From Exobacillus caeni (GTDB lineage Bacteria > Bacillota > Bacilli > Bacillales > Guptibacillaceae), in contig NZ_SWLG01000013.1 in assembly GCF_005747095.1 (NCBI RefSeq), positions 1-64,000 of the forward strand: 64,000 nt of DNA. The letters are read 5' to 3'. Shown piece by piece: positions 41,112 through 49,339 of this stretch. The notes under the pieces are model-generated. The model was not told the origin of the DNA. It saw only the letters and a list, made by a program, of their open reading frames with translations, and ran no database searches. Each line of letters begins with the position of its first letter. Position 1 is the first letter of the stretch. The position numbers were made by a program, and so were the translations under genes.

Positions 41112-42587
41112 TTAAGAATCAAACGCAGAAATAATCTCCCTCGCCACGTTCTGCCCGCTTATCACGACCATCGGCGACCCGCCGCCAGGATGTGTTGTGC
41201 CTCCTGCAAAGTAAAGGTTCTGAATATCCTGTGACCGGTTGAACGGCCGCAGGAAACTATCTTTTTTTCGGTTCGAGGAAAGGCCGTAGAGTGCTCCTCG
41301 AAAGGCACGGAACTTCCTGTTTATATCAATCGGTGTGAAGACTTTCTCATGCTTCAAATGAGGTTTGATGGTTATGCCAAACTTCCTTAACCGATTATAA
41401 ATCTGTTCCTTGTACACTTCAGGATCAATGGACATCTTACCGTTTGCAGCTAATGGAGGAGCATTGACCAGAATAAAAAGGTTGCTGCCATCAGGCGAGA
41501 CGCTTTTGTCTGTGTAAGAGGAGTTGCTGATATAGATCGTCGGATCATCCGGCCATTCGCCGCCAAACAGTTCTCTGAATTCTTTCTTGTAATCAGCAGA
41601 AAAATAAACTTGATGATGGATAAGATCATCAAGGTGACGGTCCAACCCTGCCAAAATAACAAATGCTGAGATCGAAGGGGAACTGTTTTCGATTTTTCGA
41701 TTGCTGAGATGCGACCGGTTTTTCTCGTCAAGGAGAGATGGCATTGCTTCAAGTAAATCGCCATTTAGTACAACAGTATCAGCTTCTATCTTTTCACCGC
41801 TGGAAAGTTCAACTCCCACAGCACGTTTTCCCTCTGTTAAAATGCGACTGACCTCTGTGTTTGCCAAAAGATCAGCACCATTTTTTCTAGCCAGCTCAGC
41901 AAGGCCTTCAGCGATTTTCACAGTACCGCCTTTTACATAAAATACGCCCTGAACCATTTCCAGGTATGCGATCAATGAAAAGGTTGCCGGAGAAACATAT
42001 GGCGATGAACCGATATAAGTGGCATAGCGGTTAAAAACCTGCAGCAAGAAAGGGTTCTTAAAATATCGCTGATGAAAATGATCCATCGTCTCGAGCGGCT
42101 TTACCTTTTGCAAAGCTGAAAAAAGGCCCGGTGAAAAATAGTCTTTCCATGATGTGAACGTACGATGAAAGAAGGCTTTTTCAGAAAGATGATAAAGGCG
42201 CTTCACTTCTTCTAAAAAAGCAGGATAATGCTTTGCAGCGTAAGGATCAATACTGTTCAATTGTTCGATAACCGTTTCAGGATCCGTTGACATCAGAAAC
42301 TTTTCTCCGTCTGGCCCAACGTTTTGTGTGTGATTTTCGATCGAAACCCATTCAAAATAATCTCTCGGGTTTTCTCCGGATTCATGGAAAACGGAATCGA
42401 ACACATGAGGCATGGTGATCGTGTTCGGGCCAAAGTCGAAATGGTGGGTTCCGAGTTTAACAGGCATCAGCTTGCCGCCGAGATGTTCATTCTTTTCAAA
42501 TAGCTTAACGTCAAAGCCGTTCCGGGCAAGTGTAGCGGCTGCAGAAAGCCCTCCAAGACCGCCGCCTATCACAATGACCTTTTTCAT
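41112..42587 (-). CDS. CrtN/CrtP-family carotenoid oxidoreductase (third type)
   Basis: 491 residues. FAD loop GGGLGGLSAA near 8-17, HFDFGPNTITMP near 49-60, YATYIGSSPYVSPATFSL near 195 and the C-terminal NLYFAGGTTHPGGGSPMVVI near 455. It is closer to CrtP oxidases than to CrtN desaturases, but lacks the aromatic block near residue 85 seen in CrtP. In Bacillus carotenoid clusters a third paralogue (often called CrtNc) acts on hydrated or oxidised apo-lycopene ends; assigning that here is inference. The start ATG (42587) overlaps the glycosyltransferase stop as ATGA. Last gene of the operon. Confidence 0.8.
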   Translation of the reverse strand: MKKVIVIGGGLGGLSAAATLARNGFDVKLFEKNEHLGGKLMPVKLGTHHFDFGPNTITMPHVFDSVFHESGENPRDYFEWVSIENHTQNVGPDGEKFLMSTDPETVIEQLNSIDPYAAKHYPAFLEEVKRLYHLSEKAFFHRTFTSWKDYFSPGLFSALQKVKPLETMDHFHQRYFKNPFLLQVFNRYATYIGSSPYVSPATFSLIAYLEMVQGVFYVKGGTVKIAEGLAELARKNGADLLANTEVSRILTEGKRAVGVELSSGEKIEADTVVLNGDLLEAMPSLLDEKNRSHLSNRKIENSSPSISAFVILAGLDRHLDDLIHHQVYFSADYKKEFRELFGGEWPDDPTIYISNSSYTDKSVSPDGSNLFILVNAPPLAANGKMSIDPEVYKEQIYNRLRKFGITIKPHLKHEKVFTPIDINRKFRAFRGALYGLSSNRKKDSFLRPFNRSQDIQNLYFAGGTTHPGGGSPMVVISGQNVAREIISAFDS

Positions 42588-43711
42588 GAATACGTCCGTC
42601 CTTTCCATTGATAGCCTGATTTTCTTAGTCCATATATCATCGAACGGTACATTAAAACAACAAACGCAAGGGAAGCAAGCGGCATCCACAGGAAAAGGAA
42701 GGGATTTTGTTTTGCCTTAATATCCACCCAGAGCTTCTGTAGCCAGATGAATAAGAGGGGCAGAAAATAGGTAACCTTCCAGTCTCCTTTCCCTACTCCT
42801 TCATAAATGCCGAGTATCGCAAGGGGAAGCGGCAAAAAGTAGAATAGCAGGTAAAAGGCGCTGATCAAAATTACAAAAACAACAGAGCGCCCCAGTCCTG
42901 GAAAAAGGTTTTTCGTAAAGCCGTTCCAGGCTTCATGGTTATTTTCATACATATTGCACCGGACATCGCTTACGAGGCTGCAAAGGATTCCTTTATATCC
43001 GTTCTCCTTTACCCGGCGTGCAAGATGGACATCGTCTACCAGGGAATCCCGGATTGCGGCATGGCCACCGCTCTTAACGTAGGCTTCACGTGTGAAAAGC
43101 ATGAAAGCCCCGTGAGCGGCAGTATATTCCTTCCTTGTCGTGTTGTTCGCAGGCCAGATCGGCAGGTGAAACAGCACCAGGAAATGCTGAAGCGGTACGA
43201 GCCATTGCTGTAAAATGCTTGTTACCGGAAAGCGGGGAAAGCCAGTCAGAAGGCCGGCTTTTTCCTCCCGGAGCAGTTGGAGGCATTTTTGAACCACATT
43301 CGGGCTTAGTTCAATATCCGCATCGATAAACAAAAGGTAGTCGCCGGTAGCATATTCGCCTAGTTGAAAGCATGCATGGACTTTTCCATTCCAGCCATCA
43401 GGGAGGACTGTTCCCTGCTCTATATGGAATCGGCTATCGTTTTTCGTATTCTCCTCCAAAAGTTCTCCTGTTCGATCTGTTGAATTGTCATTTAACATGA
43501 TGATTTCAAGATTTGGGTACGTTAGTTGCTTTAAACTTTTGACAAGTGCAGGGACATTCCGCTCCTCGTTTCGAAGCGGGATTAGGATCGAGACCTTCTT
43601 TGCTCCTGGAGGCAGTGCAGCTGATTTTCTTAATAAAGAAGGGAGGAAAGAGCTGTTGATCACTGTCCAGACGAAAAAGAGTCCGAGAATGATACTATAA
43701 GTGATCAACAT
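42584..43711 (-). CDS. Family 2 glycosyltransferase of the carotenoid cluster
   Basis: 375 residues. Membrane helix near 1-20, GT2 catalytic domain with LIPLRNEERNVPALVKSL, LNDNSTDRTGELL and the metal-binding DxD region LLFIDADIELS (near 130), then DSLVDDVHLARRVKENGYKG, and three or four membrane helices at the end. It resembles CrtQ and HpnB-type enzymes. A second CrtQ-like gene is at 47.6 kb. In this cluster, with CruF, a plausible acceptor is the tertiary hydroxyl CruF creates. AAAAGGAGGAAGCG precedes the start, which lies 17 bases inside cruF. Confidence 0.85.
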   Translation of the reverse strand: MLITYSIILGLFFVWTVINSSFLPSLLRKSAALPPGAKKVSILIPLRNEERNVPALVKSLKQLTYPNLEIIMLNDNSTDRTGELLEENTKNDSRFHIEQGTVLPDGWNGKVHACFQLGEYATGDYLLFIDADIELSPNVVQKCLQLLREEKAGLLTGFPRFPVTSILQQWLVPLQHFLVLFHLPIWPANNTTRKEYTAAHGAFMLFTREAYVKSGGHAAIRDSLVDDVHLARRVKENGYKGILCSLVSDVRCNMYENNHEAWNGFTKNLFPGLGRSVVFVILISAFYLLFYFLPLPLAILGIYEGVGKGDWKVTYFLPLLFIWLQKLWVDIKAKQNPFLFLWMPLASLAFVVLMYRSMIYGLRKSGYQWKGRTYS

Positions 43712-44513
43712 AGCGCTTCCTCCTTTTACTAGACTGCCGGTATAATATTATCGCGGGGGTTACGAAACAAACGATAAGCAAGGATGCGAGCCACAGTCCT
43801 GCCGTTAGCCCGAGAATCGTAAACATCACGGTAACGAGGACATATAGCAGTACCATCCTCTGTGAACGAACCGATGAAAAATCTGCCGGCGATCTGCTGA
43901 ATCTGGCCAAAAGGAAATGAATCGCCAGGTGAAAAATAAAAGCGAGCATAAACCATCCGAAGAAGTTTTGCAACGGGATATTGTAATAAATCGATTCGCC
44001 TTCCCAGATCCAGTATTCCTTTACAACAAAAGCGACAGGATCAAGAATCAAATCCATCACAACAGCAAGGATAGCTCCGGTAACAGAATAGACCAGGCCA
44101 TGGATAAGCTTTCCTTTCCGCTGAAACCCATCCGTAATGCAGCCGGCGATCACATGGGTGGTCGAGATGACCATGACCCATGCAAAACCGATGGCAAGTG
44201 GAACACCAAACAGCTTCAAGCCAAAATCTGCGTTGTAATCATAGCTCCCAAAAAGCAAGCCATAGTGCACTCCGAGACCTTCCGCCAGAATACTGATTAT
44301 AATTATTCCGAGTGTGACCAGTCCGCCTGTCAGTTTTCCGTACGTCACGATTAGATATAGAGCCCCAAGCGTTCCGGCAAGCATTAAGAAAACGGCGTTC
44401 GCCCATTCCAGCGCGGGAGGGAGCAAGTTAAACGTTAGCAGTATGATACCGCAGCCATACCAGAATAAAAATAGGTAATAGAGCAGTGTCTCACCGCGAA
44501 AGGGTTCAGCCAA
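43695..44513 (-). CDS. cruF: CruF-like carotenoid hydratase
   Basis: 272 residues, seven or so membrane helices. SILAEGLGVHYGLLFGSYDY (near 94), GVPLAIGFAWVMVI (near 122) and VVMDLILDPVAFV (near 170) are hallmarks of the CruF/DUF422 carotenoid 1',2'-hydratase family. It should add water across a terminal double bond of an acyclic carotenoid. The start is a TTG at 44513 with GAAGGGAC upstream, 8 bases inside crtP, so translation is coupled. Confidence 0.85.
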   Translation of the reverse strand: MAEPFRGETLLYYLFLFWYGCGIILLTFNLLPPALEWANAVFLMLAGTLGALYLIVTYGKLTGGLVTLGIIIISILAEGLGVHYGLLFGSYDYNADFGLKLFGVPLAIGFAWVMVISTTHVIAGCITDGFQRKGKLIHGLVYSVTGAILAVVMDLILDPVAFVVKEYWIWEGESIYYNIPLQNFFGWFMLAFIFHLAIHFLLARFSRSPADFSSVRSQRMVLLYVLVTVMFTILGLTAGLWLASLLIVCFVTPAIILYRQSSKRRKRYVDHL

Positions 44514-46011
44514 TCTTTTGTCCCTTCACTTTTAGATCGTCCATGATCAAGTCAGACGTAAGCTGGCCGGAAAGGGTTACCATCGGGACTCCTCCCCCTG
44601 GGTGTGTAGAGCCTCCTGCAAAATAAAGATTTGATAAAAGTGAACTTCTCGCCGGTATTTTAAAGCCGCCGTTTTTCTTGCGGTCCGTGTTAACGCCATA
44701 GATCGAACCGCCATTCGCTCCATATAACCGCTCGATGTCATCCGGTATAAACTCGTAGTCAAATTCGACATGGTCACGAATATCATCAAGCCCCATTCGC
44801 TCTAATTTATTAAGTACCAGGTTGCGATACTGTTCACGATAGCTTTCCCAGGACTCGCCATCCTTTAATGGAGGAACATGCGTCAGGATAAAGAGGTTTT
44901 CTTTTCCTTCGGGCGCCTGGTCGGGGTCAGATTTTGATGAAACACCGATATAAACGGTAGGATCAACAGCCGGCTTTCCTTCGTCGAAGATTTCACGGAA
45001 TTCTTTTTCGGGATCTTTTGAGAAGAAAAAGTTATGGTGGGCAAGCTGGTCATACTTTTTATCAACGCCAAGCAGCATCACGAGCCCTGAAACGGTAGGT
45101 TCATACTTTTTCAATGACTCAGTCGTTTTTTCAGAAGCGGGATGGTTGTTTAATAGCTTTTTATATGCCGGGATCGCTTCGAGGTTAGATACAAACAGGT
45201 CTGCTTCCACCACGGTACCGTCCTGGAATTTAAGCGCCGTTGCATCAGATCCCTCTGTTACAATCTCAGTGACCTCTTGATTTGTTTTCACTTCAACACC
45301 GAGCTCATCACAAAGTTGGAGCATTGCTTCGGCGATTTTGTACATACCGCCTTTTACATAATAGATTCCAAGGCCGAACTGAACATGGGCCAACTGGGAC
45401 AAAACGGCAGGAGCGTGGTATGGCGAGGAACCGATATACATGATGAAAAAATTGAAAAGCTGTTGCAGCCTTTCGTCCTTGAAATGCTTTTTAGTAGCCT
45501 GGTCCATCGTTCGCATCGGATCCATTGCCATCAGCTCTTTAAAGCTGTGCATGGAACGTAGGTCATTCAGGCCAGACAGGCTTTTTTTATAAAAGCTTTT
45601 CATATTTAAATCGTACATTTTACTGCAATAAGCCAGATAATCAAAGAAAGAAGAAGCATCTTCTGGTGATAAGGATTTTAGTTGATGCCTCATGGATGGG
45701 ATGTCACTCGTGACGTCGATCGTCGTTCCGTCTTCAAAAAAAGTGCGCCACTGGGGTTCGATACGCTGGATCGTGAGGTAATCGTGGATGTTTCTTCCAG
45801 CTCTGCCAAACAACTGTTCAAGGACCCATGGCATTGTCAGAATGGAGGGCCCGGTATCAAAGGAATATCCTTTTCCTGTTCGAATATTTAACTTACCGCC
45901 CGCGCGTTCATTTTTTTCAAAAACTGTAACGGAGTGACCTTCTGAAGCCATACTGATGGCGGTTGAAAGCCCGCCGAGTCCACCACCGATGATCGCTACT
46001 TTTTTTGTCAT
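44506..46011 (-). CDS. crtP: 4,4'-diaponeurosporene oxygenase CrtP (CrtNb)
   Basis: 501 residues. FAD loop GGGLGGLSTA near 8-17, FDTGPSILTMP near 50-60, IEPQWRTFFEDGTTIDV near 83 and LAHHNFFFSKDPEKEFREIF near 325 follow S. aureus CrtP closely, as does the end NLYFAGGSTHPGGGVPMVTL near 465. CrtP oxidises the terminal methyl of diaponeurosporene to an aldehyde, and the adjacent aldH would make the acid. AGGAGGAAACAAACATA precedes the ATG. First gene of a four-gene, fully overlapping minus-strand operon. Confidence 0.9.
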   Translation of the reverse strand: MTKKVAIIGGGLGGLSTAISMASEGHSVTVFEKNERAGGKLNIRTGKGYSFDTGPSILTMPWVLEQLFGRAGRNIHDYLTIQRIEPQWRTFFEDGTTIDVTSDIPSMRHQLKSLSPEDASSFFDYLAYCSKMYDLNMKSFYKKSLSGLNDLRSMHSFKELMAMDPMRTMDQATKKHFKDERLQQLFNFFIMYIGSSPYHAPAVLSQLAHVQFGLGIYYVKGGMYKIAEAMLQLCDELGVEVKTNQEVTEIVTEGSDATALKFQDGTVVEADLFVSNLEAIPAYKKLLNNHPASEKTTESLKKYEPTVSGLVMLLGVDKKYDQLAHHNFFFSKDPEKEFREIFDEGKPAVDPTVYIGVSSKSDPDQAPEGKENLFILTHVPPLKDGESWESYREQYRNLVLNKLERMGLDDIRDHVEFDYEFIPDDIERLYGANGGSIYGVNTDRKKNGGFKIPARSSLLSNLYFAGGSTHPGGGVPMVTLSGQLTSDLIMDDLKVKGQKIG

Positions 46012-46086
46012 TATGTTTGTTTCCTCCTTCTTTTTGTTGGTTGGAATTTGGAAAAGGGGATGCTATCTTTCGACTTTTACTCAGCC

Positions 46087-46130
46087 TCATTGTATAGTGA
46101 AGGTATAACACTTGTAAAGTAATTATACAA
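46087..46130 (-). promoter_or_regulatory. Four 11-bp direct repeats over the crtP promoter: CarH/LitR-type operator candidate
   Basis: On the minus strand four contiguous 11-mers read TTGTATAATTA, CTTTACAAGTG, TTATACCTTCA and CTATACAATGA. Each contains TnTA(C/T)(A/C), and two match TnTACA exactly. They cover a promoter with -35 TTTACA (46113-46118) and -10 TATACA (46091-46096), spacer 16. The direction, 11-bp period and position match the operator before the crtN pair. The divergent aldH promoter must also lie here. Confidence 0.6.
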
Positions 46131-46152
46131 CCAATCAGGAAAGGATAAACAA

Positions 46153-47562
46153 ATGGTTTCGATTCGAACCGATCTTTCAGCTATCAAAAAGAAGATGGAA
46201 CTCGCCCGGGACAGTTCTTCCAGCTGGCGGATGCTTTCTAGTAAAGAAAGGGTTTCCTATATAAAAAAAGTAAGAAAACAGCTTGTCGAAGATCTTGATG
46301 AGTGGGTGGGCCTTCTCGAAAGTTCCCTCAATAAAACGAGAAGCGATGCGTTAAGCGGTGATTTGCTGCCGGTACTTGATGCGCTCCAATTTTATGAGAA
46401 AAGAGCGGCAAAGATCCTGAAGCCTCAGAAAGCGAGGACTCCGTTTCACTTTTTTGGAGGAAAATCAAAAGTAACGTATGAGCCACTTGGTGTCGTGCTT
46501 ATATTTGGTCCATGGAATTTTCCGATGCAGCTATCGCTTATTCCTGCCATCAGTGCACTGCTCGCAGGGAATGCCGTTCTGATCAAAGGGTCTGAAGAAG
46601 CCAACCCGGTTAACAGGGAGATAGAGCGTCTGTTTAAAAAAGCGGGACTTCCTGAGGGTGTATGCCAGGTCGTTTATGGAGAGAAAGAAGAAGCACGGGA
46701 AGCGATACAGCTTCGGCCGGATAAAATCTTTTTCACCGGAAGTTCGGCTGTCGGGAAAAAGGTGTTAAAGCAGGCGGCAGAGCAAGTGATACCGTGCAAT
46801 GTGGAACTGAGCGGCAAAGATCCGATGATTGTCCTGGCCGATGCAAATCTCGAGCGGGCGGCAAGGGCGGCTGTCTGGGGAGCGTTTATGAACAGCGGGC
46901 AGGTATGCGTGGGAATCGAAAGAGTATATGTACATGAGAACATTTATGAAGCATTTGTGGAAAAGGTTGTTCACTTTACAAAAGAATTAACAGGCAGGGA
47001 CGTTAAGGGAATGAGCACGTCAAGAGGATGGCACTCCGTAAAAGTTCAATTGGAAGATGCGATCGAAAAGGGAGCGTCCATCCATACAGGCGGAATTCCG
47101 GATGATGAAGAAAAGCCATACTTTCCGCCAACAGTTCTCACCAATGTGACCGGTGACATGGCAGTAATGAAAGAAGAGACCTTTGGGCCATTAATGCCGA
47201 TAGTTCCTTTTCAAACAGATGAAGAGGCGATAAGAATGGCGAACGGATCGCCATACGGGTTGAATGCGAGCGTCTTTTCGGCGGACCGTAAAAGAGCGGA
47301 ACATGTAGCAGCAAAGCTGGAAACGGGTAACTGCTTTATCAATGATGTGCTCCGTAACATCAGCAACATGCATCTTCCTTTTGGAGGAATAAAAGAGAGC
47401 GGTTTCGGCCGCTATCATGGGGCAAAAGGGCTCTATGCCTTCTGCAATATAAAGGCAACGATGATCAAAAATGGCAGGCGAGAAAAAGAGCTCAACTGGT
47501 TTCCGTATACAGAGCAAACAGTTGATGGGCTAAGGAAGTTTATAAAGTGGAAATTTAGATAA
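46153..47562 (+). CDS. aldH: Aldehyde dehydrogenase (4,4'-diaponeurosporenal type)
   Basis: 469 residues of the ALDH superfamily: FGPWNFPMQLSLIPAISALL (near 118), FTGSSAVGKKVL (near 198), catalytic Glu in VELSGKDPMIV (near 220) and catalytic Cys in FMNSGQVCVGIERVYV (near 254). By position it should oxidise the carotenoid aldehyde made by CrtP to the carboxylate, as AldH does in staphyloxanthin synthesis. It is the first gene of an operon with crtQ and crtO, divergent from crtP. AGGAAAGG precedes the ATG. Confidence 0.88.
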   Translation: MVSIRTDLSAIKKKMELARDSSSSWRMLSSKERVSYIKKVRKQLVEDLDEWVGLLESSLNKTRSDALSGDLLPVLDALQFYEKRAAKILKPQKARTPFHFFGGKSKVTYEPLGVVLIFGPWNFPMQLSLIPAISALLAGNAVLIKGSEEANPVNREIERLFKKAGLPEGVCQVVYGEKEEAREAIQLRPDKIFFTGSSAVGKKVLKQAAEQVIPCNVELSGKDPMIVLADANLERAARAAVWGAFMNSGQVCVGIERVYVHENIYEAFVEKVVHFTKELTGRDVKGMSTSRGWHSVKVQLEDAIEKGASIHTGGIPDDEEKPYFPPTVLTNVTGDMAVMKEETFGPLMPIVPFQTDEEAIRMANGSPYGLNASVFSADRKRAEHVAAKLETGNCFINDVLRNISNMHLPFGGIKESGFGRYHGAKGLYAFCNIKATMIKNGRREKELNWFPYTEQTVDGLRKFIKWKFR

Positions 47563-47577
47563 GAAGGGAGTGTAAGC

Positions 47578-48687
47578 ATGGAATATCTATTGATCATCTT
47601 CTCTCTCTTAATAGGTGCACTTTTACTCTGGAAAGTACCATTTCCGGTGATGCGAAGAACAGCTTCAAATGATAGAAACCGTAAACTGTCATTGATTATT
47701 CCGGCAAGGAACGAAGAGGAAAACCTATTACGTCTCCTTTCATCGATTGAACAACAAGACGATGCCATTCATGAAGTGATCGTGGTCGATGACCATTCGA
47801 CAGACCGTACCGGGAACGTTGCGAAGTCGTTCGGAGCAAAGGTGATATGTCCAGGACCGCTCCCGGAAGGATGGTTCGGAAAGTCATGGGCATGCTGGAA
47901 CGGTGCAAATCAAGCAACTGGAGACATCTTCCTGTTCCTTGATGCCGATACGGAAATGGAAGCAGAGGGAATAGTGAAAATACTCGCTTCCTTTCCTGGG
48001 CAAGATCGGGTGATGGCGATCCATCCATACCATACCATTTCTGCTGCTTATGAAAACCTCTCCGGAATTTTCAATCTGGTCACCATGATGGGAATAGGCG
48101 GTTTTCATGTTTTGCAGAAAAGAATTAAGCCTGCTGGTGCTTTCGGGCAATGCCTGGTCTGCCGAAAAGATGATTATTTTAAAGTTGGCGGTCATGAGGA
48201 GATACGAGGTGAGCTTCTTGAAAATATGGAGCTCGGAAAAAGGTTTCTAAAGCTTGGTTATGGAATAGATTGCTTTGGCGGAAAAGGTACCGTGTCGATG
48301 AGGATGTATCCGGAAGGCGTAAAGGAATTGATCAACGGCTGGAAGAAAAGCTTTGCCTCAGGTGCCGATGCAACAAATCCCTTCTTGCTTTTCCTTATTA
48401 TCATCTGGATTACAGGCGGGGTCTCGGTAAGCTTGATGCTTCCGCAAAACTTTGAATCTTTGAAGGTACTGTTCATAACTGCATCGTTGTATTTATTATT
48501 TGCAATGGAATTCTTCTGGATGCTAAGAAGAGCGGGGAATTTTAGCCTGTGGGCTGCTGCATTGTTTCCGGTTATGCTGTTTTTCTTTGTCGCAGTATTT
48601 ATCTTTTCAATTTTTCAAACGTATTTTAAAAGGACAGTCTCATGGAAAGATCGAAGCATTTCAGTAGAAAAACGGAAGGGAGGATGA
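47578..48687 (+). CDS. crtQ: Glycosyltransferase CrtQ (4,4'-diaponeurosporenoate glucosyltransferase)
   Basis: 369 residues. An N-terminal helix (1-20), then the GT2 fold with SLIIPARNEEENLLRLLSSI (near 38), VDDHSTDRTGNVA and the DxD region LFLDADTEMEAEG (near 120), then GQCLVCRKDDYFKVGGHEEI, and three C-terminal helices. The layout and company match S. aureus CrtQ, which esterifies glucose to the carotenoid acid. GAAGGGAGTG precedes the ATG, 15 bases after aldH. Its end overlaps the crtO leader. Confidence 0.88.
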   Translation: MEYLLIIFSLLIGALLLWKVPFPVMRRTASNDRNRKLSLIIPARNEEENLLRLLSSIEQQDDAIHEVIVVDDHSTDRTGNVAKSFGAKVICPGPLPEGWFGKSWACWNGANQATGDIFLFLDADTEMEAEGIVKILASFPGQDRVMAIHPYHTISAAYENLSGIFNLVTMMGIGGFHVLQKRIKPAGAFGQCLVCRKDDYFKVGGHEEIRGELLENMELGKRFLKLGYGIDCFGGKGTVSMRMYPEGVKELINGWKKSFASGADATNPFLLFLIIIWITGGVSVSLMLPQNFESLKVLFITASLYLLFAMEFFWMLRRAGNFSLWAAALFPVMLFFFVAVFIFSIFQTYFKRTVSWKDRSISVEKRKGG

Positions 48688-48692
48688 AACAG

Positions 48693-49235
48693 ATGGTCAC
48701 TCTATCAACCGGTTGGACGTTAATCATCAATATTCTCGCATGGCCAATCATCCATCTTTCGTTCTCTTATTTTTGTTTGCATCTTAACAATCGCTATTTT
48801 ACTGAAGATAACTGGTACTACAGGCAAAAGGATTGGGAAAAGTCAGGAGGAATTTACGAAAAGCTCGGAGTAAACAAATGGAAGACGATTGTTCCTGACG
48901 GTGGCGGGGTTTTTAAGGGCGGTTTCCGAAAAAAGAGGCTCCTGGGCAGAAGCGGTGAATACTTCCAAATGTTTATTCAGGAAACCCGCAGGGCTGAGTT
49001 CACCCACCTGATCTTAATTCCGCCATCGCTATTATTTTTTATCTGGAACACACTTGAGGTTGGTTTCATTATGGTAGCTTATGCACTCATCGTAAATATC
49101 CCATTCATCATCATCCAGCGTTACAATCGCTTTCGTTTTCAAAGAATTCTTACAAGAAAACAACAGAAGCGAACAGCTCCAGGAAAGAAAGCTAAAATGA
49201 ATAGTTCGTTTGATAAAAAGACGGTCCCTTATTGA
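48693..49235 (+). CDS. crtO: Acyltransferase CrtO (glycosyl-4,4'-diaponeurosporenoate acyltransferase)
   Basis: About 180 residues with two or three membrane helices. NRYFTEDNWYYRQKDWEKSG followed by GIYEKLGVNKWKTIVPDGG (about 30-68) is the conserved block of the CrtO acyltransferase family. In staphyloxanthin synthesis CrtO adds a fatty acid to the sugar C6. ATG 48693 is chosen because GGGAGG (48678-48683) is 9 bases upstream; ATG 48684 directly abuts that site. The C-terminal tail is rich in Lys and slightly longer than in S. aureus (165 residues). Confidence 0.88.
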   Translation: MVTLSTGWTLIINILAWPIIHLSFSYFCLHLNNRYFTEDNWYYRQKDWEKSGGIYEKLGVNKWKTIVPDGGGVFKGGFRKKRLLGRSGEYFQMFIQETRRAEFTHLILIPPSLLFFIWNTLEVGFIMVAYALIVNIPFIIIQRYNRFRFQRILTRKQQKRTAPGKKAKMNSSFDKKTVPY

Positions 49236-49245
49236 CCGTTTTTTG
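49221..49245 (+). terminator. Terminator of the aldH-crtQ-crtO operon
   Basis: ACGGTC pairs with GACCGT around CCCTTATT-type loop sequence, then TTTTTTG. It overlaps the crtO stop. Confidence 0.75.
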
Positions 49246-49339
49246 TTGGGAAAATGCTTGCAAATTCGGGTTGAAAAGTAGAATAATCAAAGGGAAGAGG
49301 ATTACCGTGCAAGATATAAAATTGAATTGAGGAATAACG

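Noticed and set aside
42588-42689. N-terminal extension of the third CrtN/CrtP-type protein
   Set aside because: It overlaps the glycosyltransferase coding region and precedes the ATGA coupling start and the FAD-binding loop; such extensions do not occur in the family.
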